A stretch of 64,000 bases of DNA from Pelosinus fermentans JBW45. GTDB lineage: Bacteria > Bacillota > Negativicutes > DSM-13327. A program made the position numbers and the translations under genes. Of this stretch, positions 54,278 to 62,694 are shown piece by piece (the first letter of the stretch is position 1; the number at the start of each line of letters is the position of its first letter). The notes under the pieces are model-generated. The model did no database searches. It saw only the letters and a list, made by a program, of their open reading frames with translations, and had not been told where the DNA came from. Location: positions 2,016,501 to 2,080,500 of the forward strand of contig NZ_CP010978.1 in the NCBI RefSeq assembly GCF_000271665.2, given 5' to 3'.

Positions 54278-55195
54278 ATGGGTGAGGCTGCTAACGCTAA
54301 AAAAGGAATATTATTAGAAACGGGTACAAACGAATTTGAAATTGTAGAATTTACGGTTGGTAAAGTCAATTATGGAATCAATGTTGCTAAGGTTCGAGAA
54401 GTAATTAATCTGGTTCCCATTACTCAAATGCCAAATTCCCATCCTTACGTTGATGGTATTTTTACGTTACGTGGAAGGGTAATGCCATTGGTCAATTTAC
54501 CTCGTTGTTTAGGGACAGAAGATTTAGAATCCAGTACTAAAAATATTATTGTAAGTGAGTTAAATAATTATTTTATTGGTTTCTTAGTAAATGAAGTTTC
54601 TCGCATCCATAGAGTATCTTGGTCTGTTATGGAGCCACCTCCTAATGTTACTAACTCAGATATGGTTGTTGGCATCATAAAAATGGGCGAAAAAATGGTT
54701 ATTTTGCTAGATTTCGAAAAGATCGTCGCGGACATTAATCCTCAAATTAATATTAAACTGACAACAGTTCCTAAGAGTACTGATGAACTGAAAGAGCAGC
54801 GAAAAACGAAGAACATAATTGTAGCAGAAGATTCTAAGATGCTCAGGGACTTATTGGTTGAAACACTTCATGAATCTGGTTATATTAATATTACTGCCTA
54901 TAATAATGGAAAAGACGCGTGGGATGCATTAGCTGTGTTGGCAGAATCTGAGGCACCGATTGAAGAGAGCGTTAATTTATTAATTACGGATATTGAAATG
55001 CCCCAGATGGATGGTCATCATTTGTTAAAACGCGTTAGGGAGGATAGAGCTTTAGCAAAATTGCCAGTTATTATCTTTTCATCTTTGATTAATGAAGAAA
55101 TGCGTCGCAAAGGTGAAGCGATTGGTGCTGATGGGCAAGTTTCTAAGCCTGAAATTGCACAATTGATTGGTTTGTTAGATGAAAAATGTTTTTAA
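54278..55195 (+). CDS. cheV: Chemotaxis coupling protein CheV (CheW-REC fusion)
   Basis: A 305-residue protein: N-terminal CheW domain (EIVEFTVGKVNYGINVAKVREVI in pieces, about 22-45; GIFTLRGRVMPLVNLP about 63-78) and C-terminal receiver domain with acidic pocket near KNIIVAEDS, the phosphoacceptor Asp in LLITDIEMPQMDG (about 238) and the Lys in GQVSKPE. CheV couples receptors to CheA and aids adaptation, so the cell is motile. The product starts at ATG 54278 behind TGGAGGCG. No other che genes are nearby. Confidence 0.93.
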   Translation: MGEAANAKKGILLETGTNEFEIVEFTVGKVNYGINVAKVREVINLVPITQMPNSHPYVDGIFTLRGRVMPLVNLPRCLGTEDLESSTKNIIVSELNNYFIGFLVNEVSRIHRVSWSVMEPPPNVTNSDMVVGIIKMGEKMVILLDFEKIVADINPQINIKLTTVPKSTDELKEQRKTKNIIVAEDSKMLRDLLVETLHESGYINITAYNNGKDAWDALAVLAESEAPIEESVNLLITDIEMPQMDGHHLLKRVREDRALAKLPVIIFSSLINEEMRRKGEAIGADGQVSKPEIAQLIGLLDEKCF

Positions 55196-55204
55196 GCATT
55201 TTTA

Positions 55205-55232
55205 TTGACATTATGTAACTAACTATGATAAT
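55205..55232 (+). promoter_or_regulatory. Probable promoter of tRNA-Ala
   Basis: TTGACA at 55205-55210 and GATAAT at 55227-55232, 16 bases apart, lie about 57 bases before the tRNA. Confidence 0.6.
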
Positions 55233-55289
55233 ATAATTCATGTCGGCAAGAAATTGCTAAAAGTATTGCTGATGTAACAACTAGATTGT

Positions 55290-55365
<76 letters not shown>

Positions 55366-55653
55366 GTAAATGATAGGCTTCGCGGAATTTTTTCTGTCGG
55401 AGTCTTTTTTTATTTTATTTATTGTGGGATTTGAGGCATATATTGATCAATGTGGAAAATACAAAGAGAGCCTTCAGCATATGCGGCAAACCGTAGCGTT
55501 GTCACGACAAATAAGGTAGTCTGCTCCATTTCATGCAATGAAGGATTTAGTGTAGGATTGTCGAATAAACTATTGTTTTCAATAATTACTAATCCATGCC
55601 ATAATGAAAAATATAGGTAATGTATTATTGCTGTAGGCAAAAGAGGTGTGTAG

Positions 55654-56091
55654 ATGTATAGAATACCGCGATATAGTATAACGCTAACAAAAGATGGTTC
55701 TTTTAAAAGTGAAATTAAGAAAATTACTAAAGCAGAAGATGCGTACGAAATCATGAAACCGATGATGGAAAATTTACCAGTTGAACATTTTCAAATCATA
55801 ATGCTTGATGCCAAATGTCAAGTAATTGGGACAAGTTTAGTAACCATAGGAACAATCAGTGAAAATATTGTTACGCCGATAGAAATATTTCAAAGGGCCA
55901 TATTAGCAAATTCTAAAGCTATCATTTTGGTTCATAATCATCCGTCAGGGGATCCGAAACCTAGTCGTGAAGATATAGCATTAACAAAACAAATAGTTGA
56001 GGGTGGAAAAATACTACAGATAGCAGTTCTTGATCATATTATTATTGGTGATGACAAATTCATTAGCCTTAAAGTGGATGGGTACATATAA
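55654..56091 (+). CDS. Short RadC-like JAB-domain protein
   Basis: A 145-residue protein equal to the C-terminal JAB domain of RadC only. The metal motif HNHPSGDPKPSRED (about 93-106) is intact and the following region (LDHIIIGDDKFISLK) closely follows the full-length RadC at 8830-9531. The N-terminal helix-hairpin-helix part is missing. Such short forms are common in mobile elements, sometimes beside tRNA genes, but no integrase is seen here. RBS GAGGTG precedes ATG 55654. Confidence 0.85.
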   Translation: MYRIPRYSITLTKDGSFKSEIKKITKAEDAYEIMKPMMENLPVEHFQIIMLDAKCQVIGTSLVTIGTISENIVTPIEIFQRAILANSKAIILVHNHPSGDPKPSREDIALTKQIVEGGKILQIAVLDHIIIGDDKFISLKVDGYI

Positions 56092-56434
56092 TTTTCACAG
56101 AAAGGTCTATTGACAGTAAACTTTAAATAGCAAAGCCTTAGTTTCATCGTTCGAAAGAGACGGGGGCTCTATTTTTGCTTTGTGCAATTCCACGAAAACA
56201 AAAAACATCTTAAAACGTTTAAGTGGGAAGAAAAGAAAGTAAATTTAAGAGTTTGCAAAATGCAAACTCTTTTCATCTTATTTCAGTTTAGTATAACGTC
56301 GTTGAAGTTAGACTCAATACTTACTTTTTAAATTATTTTTACACTCTCCGGAAATTAGTTCTGTACATGCTCTAGGTTGCATAAATTAATATATAAAAGA
56401 GCATTAGGAAAAATATCGAATGGGAGTGTTTCTC
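56092..56434. other. Intergenic region with two RNA-like structures
   Basis: The stretch holds a structured segment at 56125-56174 (AAATAG/CTATTT and AGCC/GGCT stems enclosing GTTTC/GAGAC, with an alternative CAAAGC/GCTTTG pairing) and a terminator at 56247-56273. No ORF with an RBS. Confidence 0.45.
56247..56275 (+). terminator. Intrinsic terminator
   Basis: AAGAGTTTGCA and TGCAAACTCTT pair perfectly around AAA, followed by TTCATCTT. Confidence 0.8.
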
Positions 56435-56764
56435 ATGTTTGAGCAGAAATATGCTACTAGTTTAGTGGCGTCATCAGTAGGCATAGATATACAGATTATA
56501 CTTTGGGAATTAATTGCTCAATGGGAGAAGGATGATTTCCAAGTCGATGCCCGTCAGATTTTTGAATTATCCATTGAATATGCAGGTGGTGAGGTATTTC
56601 AGAAGATAGTGCATAGACAGGAATCGCCCCAGCGGGTAGAAACATTTTATTATAAGACGATCAGATACCCTATTGATGCTATAATATGGGTTGTAGGCAG
56701 CGAAGAGGGTGGAGAAATGATGCTACCCAATGAAGTGAAAGAATCAGATGCAAGTACCTCATAA
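56435..56764 (+). CDS. DUF960-like protein
   Basis: A 109-residue protein resembling DUF960: an IILWELIAQWEK segment near the N-terminus, QIFELSIEYAGGEVFQKIVHRQESP and a C-terminal IWVVGSEEGGEMMLPNE segment. The family has no known function. ATG 56435 is preferred because GGGAG at about 56421-56425 is its RBS; the ATG 15 bases upstream overlaps it. Confidence 0.65.
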   Translation: MFEQKYATSLVASSVGIDIQIILWELIAQWEKDDFQVDARQIFELSIEYAGGEVFQKIVHRQESPQRVETFYYKTIRYPIDAIIWVVGSEEGGEMMLPNEVKESDASTS

Positions 56765-56884
56765 AATAATGGATTTTTGCATATAAATATAAGAGGAAGA
56801 TTCTCCTTATTGGATGGGCGAACCGCTTATGAATTCCAATTTTTATTAGTGAGGGTTCAAAGTGGTTAAGCTCTCGATAAATGA

Positions 56885-56928
56885 GACTTAGATTCAGATG
56901 GTAAACTAAGGTTATTTATCTGAGTCAA
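56885..56928 (+). terminator. Imperfect hairpin before the 55-aa gene
   Basis: GACTTAGAT pairs with ATCTGAGTC (one wobble), followed by AAATCTTCTTTATTTTTTG. It may end the DUF960 transcript. Confidence 0.5.
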
Positions 56929-56970
56929 ATCTTCTTTATTTTTTGCACATTATTGAGGAAGGAGAATGAC

Positions 56971-57138
56971 ATGAGCAAAGACATTATTTCTTATACTTTA
57001 ACTCATGATGAATTAGAAACGATGCTGTCATCTGAGTACGGTACAAAGGTTGAGCCAGTGGATTTAAAGCAGCTTAACAAACAAAAAATGAATCAGCAAA
57101 GAGCGAGAATGATGGAAAAAAATGGGTATAAGAGGTAA
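56971..57138 (+). CDS. Small basic protein (55 aa), unknown
   Basis: A short protein with an acidic first half (YTLTHDELETMLSSEYG) and a basic, Gln/Arg/Met-rich second half. RBS AGGAAGGAG precedes ATG 56971 and a strong terminator follows directly, so a real single-gene unit is likely. No family recognised. Confidence 0.6.
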   Translation: MSKDIISYTLTHDELETMLSSEYGTKVEPVDLKQLNKQKMNQQRARMMEKNGYKR

Positions 57139-57142
57139 TAAT

Positions 57143-57178
57143 AAAAAACCACTTTTTTAAAGAGTGGTTTTTTTATTT
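57143..57178 (+). terminator. Intrinsic terminator of the 55-aa gene
   Basis: AAAAAACCACT and AGTGGTTTTTT pair across a T/A-rich loop, followed by TATTTT. Confidence 0.88.
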
Positions 57179-57240
57179 TATCATTCTATTATGATATACT
57201 GTATCATGAATAGGATAACTAAAATAAGAGAGGTAAATGA

Positions 57241-57573
57241 ATGTCAACTTCAAAAGAATCATCAAAGGGAAAATATCTGCAAATCATAAAACTGGGAAAG
57301 TTGTATTTATATTTATTGATTTTAGGGCGGCTTGTTTATTTAATACAACGGGTATCACTTCCTACAGATATACCTATGGACAGTCCAATTATAGATGTTG
57401 GAAAGTTTATGCTCCAATCGGTTATTGGGAACGAAGTTGTAAAAAGTGTATGTATCTTGGTTTTGCTCCTTTATACCATGTTTGTGGCAATTGAGAGCTT
57501 CGTGGTATTACGTCAGTGGTTCGTATCATATTATACCAAATATAAAAAGAAGAACATGCTAGAAAAAGAGTAA
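57241..57573 (+). CDS. Small two-helix membrane protein, unknown
   Basis: A 110-residue protein with a basic N-terminus, a hydrophobic helix at about 20-37 and another at about 67-92 (VKSVCILVLLLYTMFVAIES), ending in a Lys-rich tail. RBS AGAGAGG precedes ATG 57241. No family recognised. Confidence 0.6.
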   Translation: MSTSKESSKGKYLQIIKLGKLYLYLLILGRLVYLIQRVSLPTDIPMDSPIIDVGKFMLQSVIGNEVVKSVCILVLLLYTMFVAIESFVVLRQWFVSYYTKYKKKNMLEKE

Positions 57574-57602
57574 TACAATATAATCTCAATCATAGATATT
57601 TT

Positions 57603-57821
57603 TTAATCCTTTTCGATAAAGCGAATATGCCAAAGGGATTCGTTTGTTGAGTTCTCTGCATCTAAAGAAAAGCTTCTGCATACATGTTGCAGTGAATTGA
57701 TTAGGTCAATTGGAACTGGTTTTCCGCAACAAATGCAAGACAGGTAATCTGTTTTGAATAAATCGGAAATTGGGATCGCAAAGGTTCGAGTACAGGACAA
57801 GCAGGTAAATTCAATTGTCAT
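57603..57821 (-). CDS. Small zinc-ribbon protein
   Basis: A 72-residue protein with two Cys pairs, CLSC (about 7-10) and CICC (about 29-32), spaced as a zinc ribbon. The remaining part is helical without known motifs. On the minus strand AAGGAGGTG lies five bases before ATG at 57821, an excellent RBS, which supports it as a real gene despite its size. Confidence 0.7.
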   Translation of the reverse strand: MTIEFTCLSCTRTFAIPISDLFKTDYLSCICCGKPVPIDLINSLQHVCRSFSLDAENSTNESLWHIRFIEKD

Positions 57822-57962
57822 GACACACCTCCTTAGTATCGCATAGTTGCTATCTTCGATTGATTACCTTAATTTCCTGCTTAGTTATAAAAAAATCCAT
57901 TATTTATTTGTGATCTTTCATTAAATTAGTAAGCTAAATCGATATAGTTTTGGAGGCAACAG

Positions 57963-58730
57963 ATGTATTACGAAGAAATAAAGAAAGTTTCAAGTGCAGC
58001 CCAGGCAAAAGGAGCGCTATTAAAGGGAAGTCCTATCAAATACTTATTGTCATCTGTTCTAGCAGGAATGTATGTCGGTCTTGGTATATTACTTATTTTT
58101 ACCATTGGCGGACTTTTGTCTCAAGCTGATTCTCCAGCGGTGAAAATTATTATGGGAACCTCTTTTGGTATTGCCTTGAGTCTGGTTATTATGGCAGGGT
58201 CGGAGCTTTTTACAGGCAATAATATAATTATGACAATTGGCAGGATGGAAAAGAAAGTAACGATTAGTGAAGTATTTACTATACATATTCTTAGTTTTAT
58301 TGGGAATTTACTAGGCTCTTTTTTATTAGCATCTTTATTTATTTTATCAGGGCTTGGACAAGGAAGTACGGCGATGTTGATGGTTAAAATTGCACATAGC
58401 AAAGTATCTTTGCCATGGATGGAGCTTCTGGCGAGGGGAATATTGTGTAATATATTAGTTTGCCTTGCGATTTGGTGCTCTTTTAAAATGAAAGAAGAAG
58501 CTGGAAAGCTCATCATGATTTTTTGGTGCCTTTTTGCCTTTATTACAACGGGCTTTGAGCACAGTGTTGCAAATATGACCTTACTGTCGGCAGTTTTGAT
58601 CATGCCTGGAGCAGATGCTGTTTCTCTTTTGGATTTTATCTATAATATCAGTTGGGTTACTTTAGGCAATATGATTGGCGGTATCTTTTTTGTAGCCTTG
58701 CCTTATTGGTATATATCTAAACAAAGTTAA
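57963..58730 (+). CDS. Formate/nitrite transporter (FNT) family channel
   Basis: A 255-residue protein with six membrane helices of the FocA/NirC family: GMYVGLGILLIF (about 36-47), GSELFTGNNIIMTIGRM (about 79-95) and NILVCLAIWCSF (about 163-174) correspond to the conserved loops of the pentameric channel. Substrate (formate, nitrite, hydrosulfide or another small anion) cannot be told. RBS TGGAGG precedes ATG 57963. Confidence 0.88.
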   Translation: MYYEEIKKVSSAAQAKGALLKGSPIKYLLSSVLAGMYVGLGILLIFTIGGLLSQADSPAVKIIMGTSFGIALSLVIMAGSELFTGNNIIMTIGRMEKKVTISEVFTIHILSFIGNLLGSFLLASLFILSGLGQGSTAMLMVKIAHSKVSLPWMELLARGILCNILVCLAIWCSFKMKEEAGKLIMIFWCLFAFITTGFEHSVANMTLLSAVLIMPGADAVSLLDFIYNISWVTLGNMIGGIFFVALPYWYISKQS

Positions 58731-58850
58731 CGGTAAGCTAAATAATGAAAATTGTATGAATAATTTGTTTTTTTATGCCGAAAATGGTGTTATGTTGACA
58801 TACATATAGTAATGGATTAAGATAAATATATGATTTAAGAAATTGGCAAT

Positions 58851-58890
58851 GGCGCCTAGGTTGTATAGACAGCCTAGGTGTCTCTTTTTT
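58851..58890 (+). terminator. Intrinsic terminator after the FNT gene
   Basis: GGCGCCTAGGTT and AGCCTAGGTGTC pair with one mismatch across TGTATAGAC-type loop, followed by TCTTTTTTC. Confidence 0.75.
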
Positions 58891-58920
58891 CTTGAAAATT
58901 TGTAAAAGTGAGATGGTTAT

Positions 58921-60180
58921 ATGGTTTGTTACAAGCGACTGGAAGAAAATTTTCAAAGATTATCGACAATTGGAAGGCAAGATGGGGGCGGAATTACACG
59001 TCTTGCCTTTGGTGATGCTGATTGGGAAGCGCGGAACGTTATAATAGAACTTATGAAGAATGCAGGGCTAAAGATTCGCGTTGATGCTTTTGGCAACGTC
59101 ATTGGACGTCGGGAGGGCTTATGTTCCGAGAAGCCCGTGGTAATGCTTGGATCTCATATTGATAGTGTCCCAAATGGAGGGAATTTTGATGGGGTTGTTG
59201 GTGTTTTAGGGGCGATAGAAGCATTGCAATGTCTAGAGGAGCAGCAAGAGCAAAATGATCATCCTATTGAAGTTGTGGTGTTTATGGCTGAGGAATCTAG
59301 TCGGTTTGGCGTTGCTACATTGGGGAGCAAGGCATTTTGTGGAAAACTTTCTCCTCAGAATTTAGTTCAGTATAAGGATAAGGATGGTATCACCTTAGGT
59401 GAAGCGATGCAGCAAAGAGAACTTGCACCAGAGAACATCCGGCAAGCCCAATATGAAGGAGATATTAAAGCGTTTTTAGAGCTACATATTGAACAGGGGA
59501 AGGTTTTAGAGACAACAAATCATCAAATTGGAATCGTAACCGGCATTGCAGCGCCTACTCGTTTCAAGGCAATAGCAACAGGTCAGGCGGATCATTCAGG
59601 AGCTACTCCAATGAACATGCGTCAAGATGCCTTAACAGCTGCAGCAGAAGTGATTTTATTGGTAGAACAATTGTCAAGAAAGGTTGCCCATCTGGGAGTC
59701 GTAGGAACAACAGGAGTAATTAAAGCGGATCCAGGTGCCATTAATGTAATCCCAGGACGTGTGGAACTTGGAATTGATATTCGTGCAATTCAATTAGCAA
59801 GTAAGCAGTGGGTCGTTGATGAACTAATTGCAGGAATTGATAAAATTAAGACGCAACGAAGTGTAAAGATTGAGATGATTACACTTACAGATGAGACTCC
59901 CGTTGAGCTTTTAGCAGAAATGGTTGAAGAGTTACAAGATGTGTGCAAGCAGCATCCTTATCCGAATATGTTGATGCCTAGTGGCGCAGGACATGATGCA
60001 ATGCATTTAGCTTCCTTGGCTCCTACTGGTATTGTATTTATTCCCTGCCAGGGAGGAGTTAGCCATAATCCAGCAGAGTGGGCAAGTATGGATGATATCG
60101 TAGCGGGGACTGAGATCCTCTTGACGGCAATTCGTAAGATTGCTAAGTTGGAGTTTACCTGGAAGAAAGCAAAGCTATAA
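58921..60180 (+). CDS. M20-family N-carbamoylase / allantoate amidohydrolase-type hydrolase
   Basis: A 419-residue zinc amidase of the hydantoinase/carbamoylase group. Visible metal-site segments are LGSHIDSVPNGGNFDG (about 78-93), AEESSRFGVATLGSKAF (about 117-133), LELHIEQGKVLE (about 186-197) and the C-terminal SGAGHDAMHLA (about 356-366). These enzymes hydrolyse N-carbamoyl amino acids, allantoate or ureidoglycine. No purine or hydantoin genes are adjacent in the window, so the substrate is open. The RBS is weak (GTGAGATGG). Confidence 0.88.
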   Translation: MVCYKRLEENFQRLSTIGRQDGGGITRLAFGDADWEARNVIIELMKNAGLKIRVDAFGNVIGRREGLCSEKPVVMLGSHIDSVPNGGNFDGVVGVLGAIEALQCLEEQQEQNDHPIEVVVFMAEESSRFGVATLGSKAFCGKLSPQNLVQYKDKDGITLGEAMQQRELAPENIRQAQYEGDIKAFLELHIEQGKVLETTNHQIGIVTGIAAPTRFKAIATGQADHSGATPMNMRQDALTAAAEVILLVEQLSRKVAHLGVVGTTGVIKADPGAINVIPGRVELGIDIRAIQLASKQWVVDELIAGIDKIKTQRSVKIEMITLTDETPVELLAEMVEELQDVCKQHPYPNMLMPSGAGHDAMHLASLAPTGIVFIPCQGGVSHNPAEWASMDDIVAGTEILLTAIRKIAKLEFTWKKAKL

Positions 60181-60183
60181 TTT

Positions 60184-60339
60184 ATAAGTTTTGATGCAAT
60201 TACAGTCATTACATCTGTCTACGTCAATTTAGCTACAAAAGTATTATGAGCAAGAATACCTGATCCAATAGAAGTTGCTTAGTGTAATACGCCAGGTATG
60301 ATTCTTGCGATGATTATAGCTATGTTTATTCTATTGTAA
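60184..60339 (+). pseudogene. Possible decayed membrane-protein gene end
   Basis: A single frame reads AITVITSVYVNLATKVL, stop, ARIPDPIEVA, stop, CNTPGMILAMIIAMFILL, stop. The hydrophobic, orderly residue pattern across two in-frame stops suggests the C-terminal end of an eroded permease-type gene. No family can be named and chance cannot be excluded. Confidence 0.3.
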
Positions 60340-60784
60340 TAACGTAATACCAGCAGGCAGACCATTACAAATGTTCTGGACTTGCTTATTATTTGAGAAT
60401 TTGTGAGTGTATTTTGAAAAAAGATAGTTAATTGATGTAAATCGAATTCTTAGGTGTTCGTTGATTAATGTTTTTGCAAGGATTAGGCTATTGGCAGCAT
60501 GCCAGTAGCTTTTTCTGTGTCACAAGATCAACCCTTTTTGTAATAATTTATTTATAATTATTACGTATTAATTGCATCGTATTTATCGATTGAAAAGATG
60601 ATAGAATTGATGTAAAATTTAGATAATATAAAATTAACTAAGACAAAAATTCGACGAAATATAGCAAATAGAAGAAAAATACAACTTCAAGGAAGAGATA
60701 CATCTTATGTTATCAGTTATAGAGGTGGTTTAGAAAGGGAGAAGATGCAGTAGAAGGTCCATTAATTAGATCGATCTAGAAAGA
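60340..60784. other. Non-coding AT-rich stretch in the decayed region
   Basis: There is no ORF with an RBS. A perfect nine-base inverted repeat, GTAATAATT and AATTATTAC with a seven-base spacer (60540-60564), could be an operator-like site or simply AT-rich chance. Confidence 0.35.
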
Positions 60785-60952
60785 TAAAGTAAAATTACAG
60801 CAGCCGATGAATTCAAACCAGCTCTCAAACGAGCCATTGAATTAAACAAACCTGTTGTAATTGACGCAGCGATGATCAATAATCCGGTTCCAACTGCTGG
60901 ACATTGGAACATCATGGATATCTATTCCCCAGGTAAAAAGTACATCATGTAA
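60785..60952 (+). pseudogene. C-terminal remnant of a thiamine-diphosphate-dependent enzyme
   Basis: A frame without its own start reads ITAADEFKPALKRAIELNKP followed by VVIDAAMINNPVPTAGHWNI and ends YSPGKKYIM at the stop 60950-60952. The pattern (xEFKPALKRA-, then PVVIDA, then a Pro-rich end) is that of the C-terminal end of acetolactate-synthase-like TPP enzymes. The remaining roughly 500 residues are missing. It lies upstream of the aldehyde dehydrogenase gene, so a TPP enzyme may once have been part of that pathway. Confidence 0.6.
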
Positions 60953-60980
60953 GTACGAATTAAACGCCAGAATATGGATC

Positions 60981-61118
60981 ATGAATCGAATGCCCGAGGT
61001 TCCATGTTCGATTGAATTGCCACATGTTGCACGAGTGAAGGAAATTGGTTATATGGAACATGCATACCGCTGCTTAGAACATGCAAAAACATATTTTGCA
61101 ACTCATGGGCGGGAATAG
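60981..61118 (+). pseudogene. Short ORF or gene remnant before the aldehyde dehydrogenase
   Basis: Frame of 45 codons starting MNRMPEVPCSIELPHVARVK and ending KTYFATHGRE. Its residue composition looks protein-like, and the open frame extends slightly upstream of the ATG, but there is no RBS and I cannot name a family. It is most likely the end of another eroded gene. Confidence 0.35.
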
Positions 61119-61170
61119 AGCGTAAAGAAATGAATTAAAAATATGGATAAATCTAAGGAGAATCATCATT

Positions 61171-62589
61171 ATGGGAAAAGAAAAAGAAATCACAACGGAA
61201 CAACAAGAAGAATTAGACGCAGCCTTTGAGAGAGCGCAGAAAGCGCTTGCCATCATAGCAACCTATGACCAGGCTAAGGTAGATCGTCTTTGTCAGGCAG
61301 TAGCTTGGTCAGTAGCCAACAAGAAAACATTCCTTGAATTAGTAGACATGGGCATTAAAGAAAGCGGTCTTGGTGATTATGTGAGCCGTCAGAATAAACG
61401 CTTTAAAATCCGAGGAGTTTTACGAGACGCTCTTCGTCAAAAAAGTATTGGAATTATCGAAGAAATTCCTGAAAAGGGAATCGTAAAATATGCAAAGCCT
61501 GTTGGTGTTATCGCATCCATTGTGCCGACCACCAATCCCGATCTTACCCCTGCAGGAACAGCGATTTACGCGATTAAGGCCCGGGATGTAGTCATTTTCT
61601 CCTCCCATCCTCGTTCGAAGAAGACGACAAATGAGACCATACGACTGATGCGGGAAGCTTTAGAGCGGGAAGGTGCACCGGCAGATATCCTGCAATGTCT
61701 AACGACTGCTAGTATTCCTATGGCGAAAGCCCTGATGGCGAAAGCCGATCTGGTTCTTGCCACTGGAGGGCAGCCCATGGTTCGGGCGGCTTACAGTTCA
61801 GGAACACCGGCTTATGGCGTTGGTGCCGGTAATGCAACTATGGTGATTGATGAGACGGCCGATCTTGCAGAAGCGGCTCATAATACAATGCTCAGCAAGA
61901 CATCCGACTTTGGATCAGGATGCTCTGCCGATGGTAATCTGATCGTTGAAGAAGGGATTTTCGACAAGTTCTTGGATCGGCTTGTCATGGAAGGCGGGTA
62001 TCTTGCGAATGAGGAACAAAAGAATAAACTTTGTAAGGTTATGTGGGATGAAGAAGGGCATCGATTAGCCAGTACAGTAGCCATCGCTCCTCAGCAATTA
62101 ACTGAAATTGCCGGGTTTAGTATTCCAGCCGATCGGAAATTCATTATCATTATAGGTGATGGTATCGGCAAGGAATATCCGTTCTCTGGTGAAAAACTGA
62201 CAACACTGCTTACGATTCATAAATACAAAACTGGTTTTGAGAATGCAATCCATATGATGCATGCCATTTATGCAGTAGGAGGCAAGGGACATTCGGTTGG
62301 AATTTATTCCTTCAATGATGACCATATTCACCGTCTTGCATTAGAGGCCCCTGTAAGTCGGATTATGGTTCGCCAGCCTCAGTCGAAGGCCAATGCCGGA
62401 GCATTTAATAATGGTATGCCGATGACGTCGAGTATGGGCTGCGGAACTTGGGGAGGCAATATTGTTTCTGAGAATGTTTGTCTCAAGCACTATATGAATA
62501 CAACGTGGGTATCAAGGCCAATTCCAGAGGATCGACCTTCTGACCAAGAGCTGTTCGGAAAATTTTATGACCCAGAGATGGAAATTTAA
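61171..62589 (+). CDS. Acylating aldehyde dehydrogenase (sulfoacetaldehyde dehydrogenase-like)
   Basis: A 472-residue ALDH-superfamily enzyme of the CoA-acylating branch: PVGVIASIVPTTNPDLTPAG in pieces (about 111-130), ATGGQPMVRAAYSSGTPAYGVGAGN (about 197-221) and the catalytic Cys in GSGCSADGN (about 251). That Cys context and overall layout recall SauS-type sulfoacetaldehyde or other short aldehyde dehydrogenases that form acyl-CoA; the exact aldehyde is not determinable. No alcohol dehydrogenase domain follows, so it is not AdhE. Start ATG 61171 with AAGGAG. Confidence 0.85.
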   Translation: MGKEKEITTEQQEELDAAFERAQKALAIIATYDQAKVDRLCQAVAWSVANKKTFLELVDMGIKESGLGDYVSRQNKRFKIRGVLRDALRQKSIGIIEEIPEKGIVKYAKPVGVIASIVPTTNPDLTPAGTAIYAIKARDVVIFSSHPRSKKTTNETIRLMREALEREGAPADILQCLTTASIPMAKALMAKADLVLATGGQPMVRAAYSSGTPAYGVGAGNATMVIDETADLAEAAHNTMLSKTSDFGSGCSADGNLIVEEGIFDKFLDRLVMEGGYLANEEQKNKLCKVMWDEEGHRLASTVAIAPQQLTEIAGFSIPADRKFIIIIGDGIGKEYPFSGEKLTTLLTIHKYKTGFENAIHMMHAIYAVGGKGHSVGIYSFNDDHIHRLALEAPVSRIMVRQPQSKANAGAFNNGMPMTSSMGCGTWGGNIVSENVCLKHYMNTTWVSRPIPEDRPSDQELFGKFYDPEMEI

Positions 62590-62694
62590 GTTTACATGTA
62601 GTGATATAACAAGAATTATAAAAACATCTTCATTATTATGTAGGTGCTTATGTACTTATACATAAATAGCTAAACAGAAAGAAGGAGGATTTAT

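Noticed and set aside
56125-56174. Cyclic di-GMP (GEMM) riboswitch
   Set aside because: GCAAAGCC and CGAAAG motifs occur, but in an order and spacing that do not fit the GEMM consensus.
57237-57494. Alternative 85-codon frame overlapping the two-helix membrane protein
   Set aside because: It overlaps almost completely with the frame at 57241, which has the better RBS spacing and coherent membrane helices.
60250-60308. Inverted repeat GCAAGAATACCTG / CAGGT...ATTCTTGC as a regulatory site
   Set aside because: It has a long unpaired interior and lies in what looks like decayed coding sequence; chance is a fair explanation.
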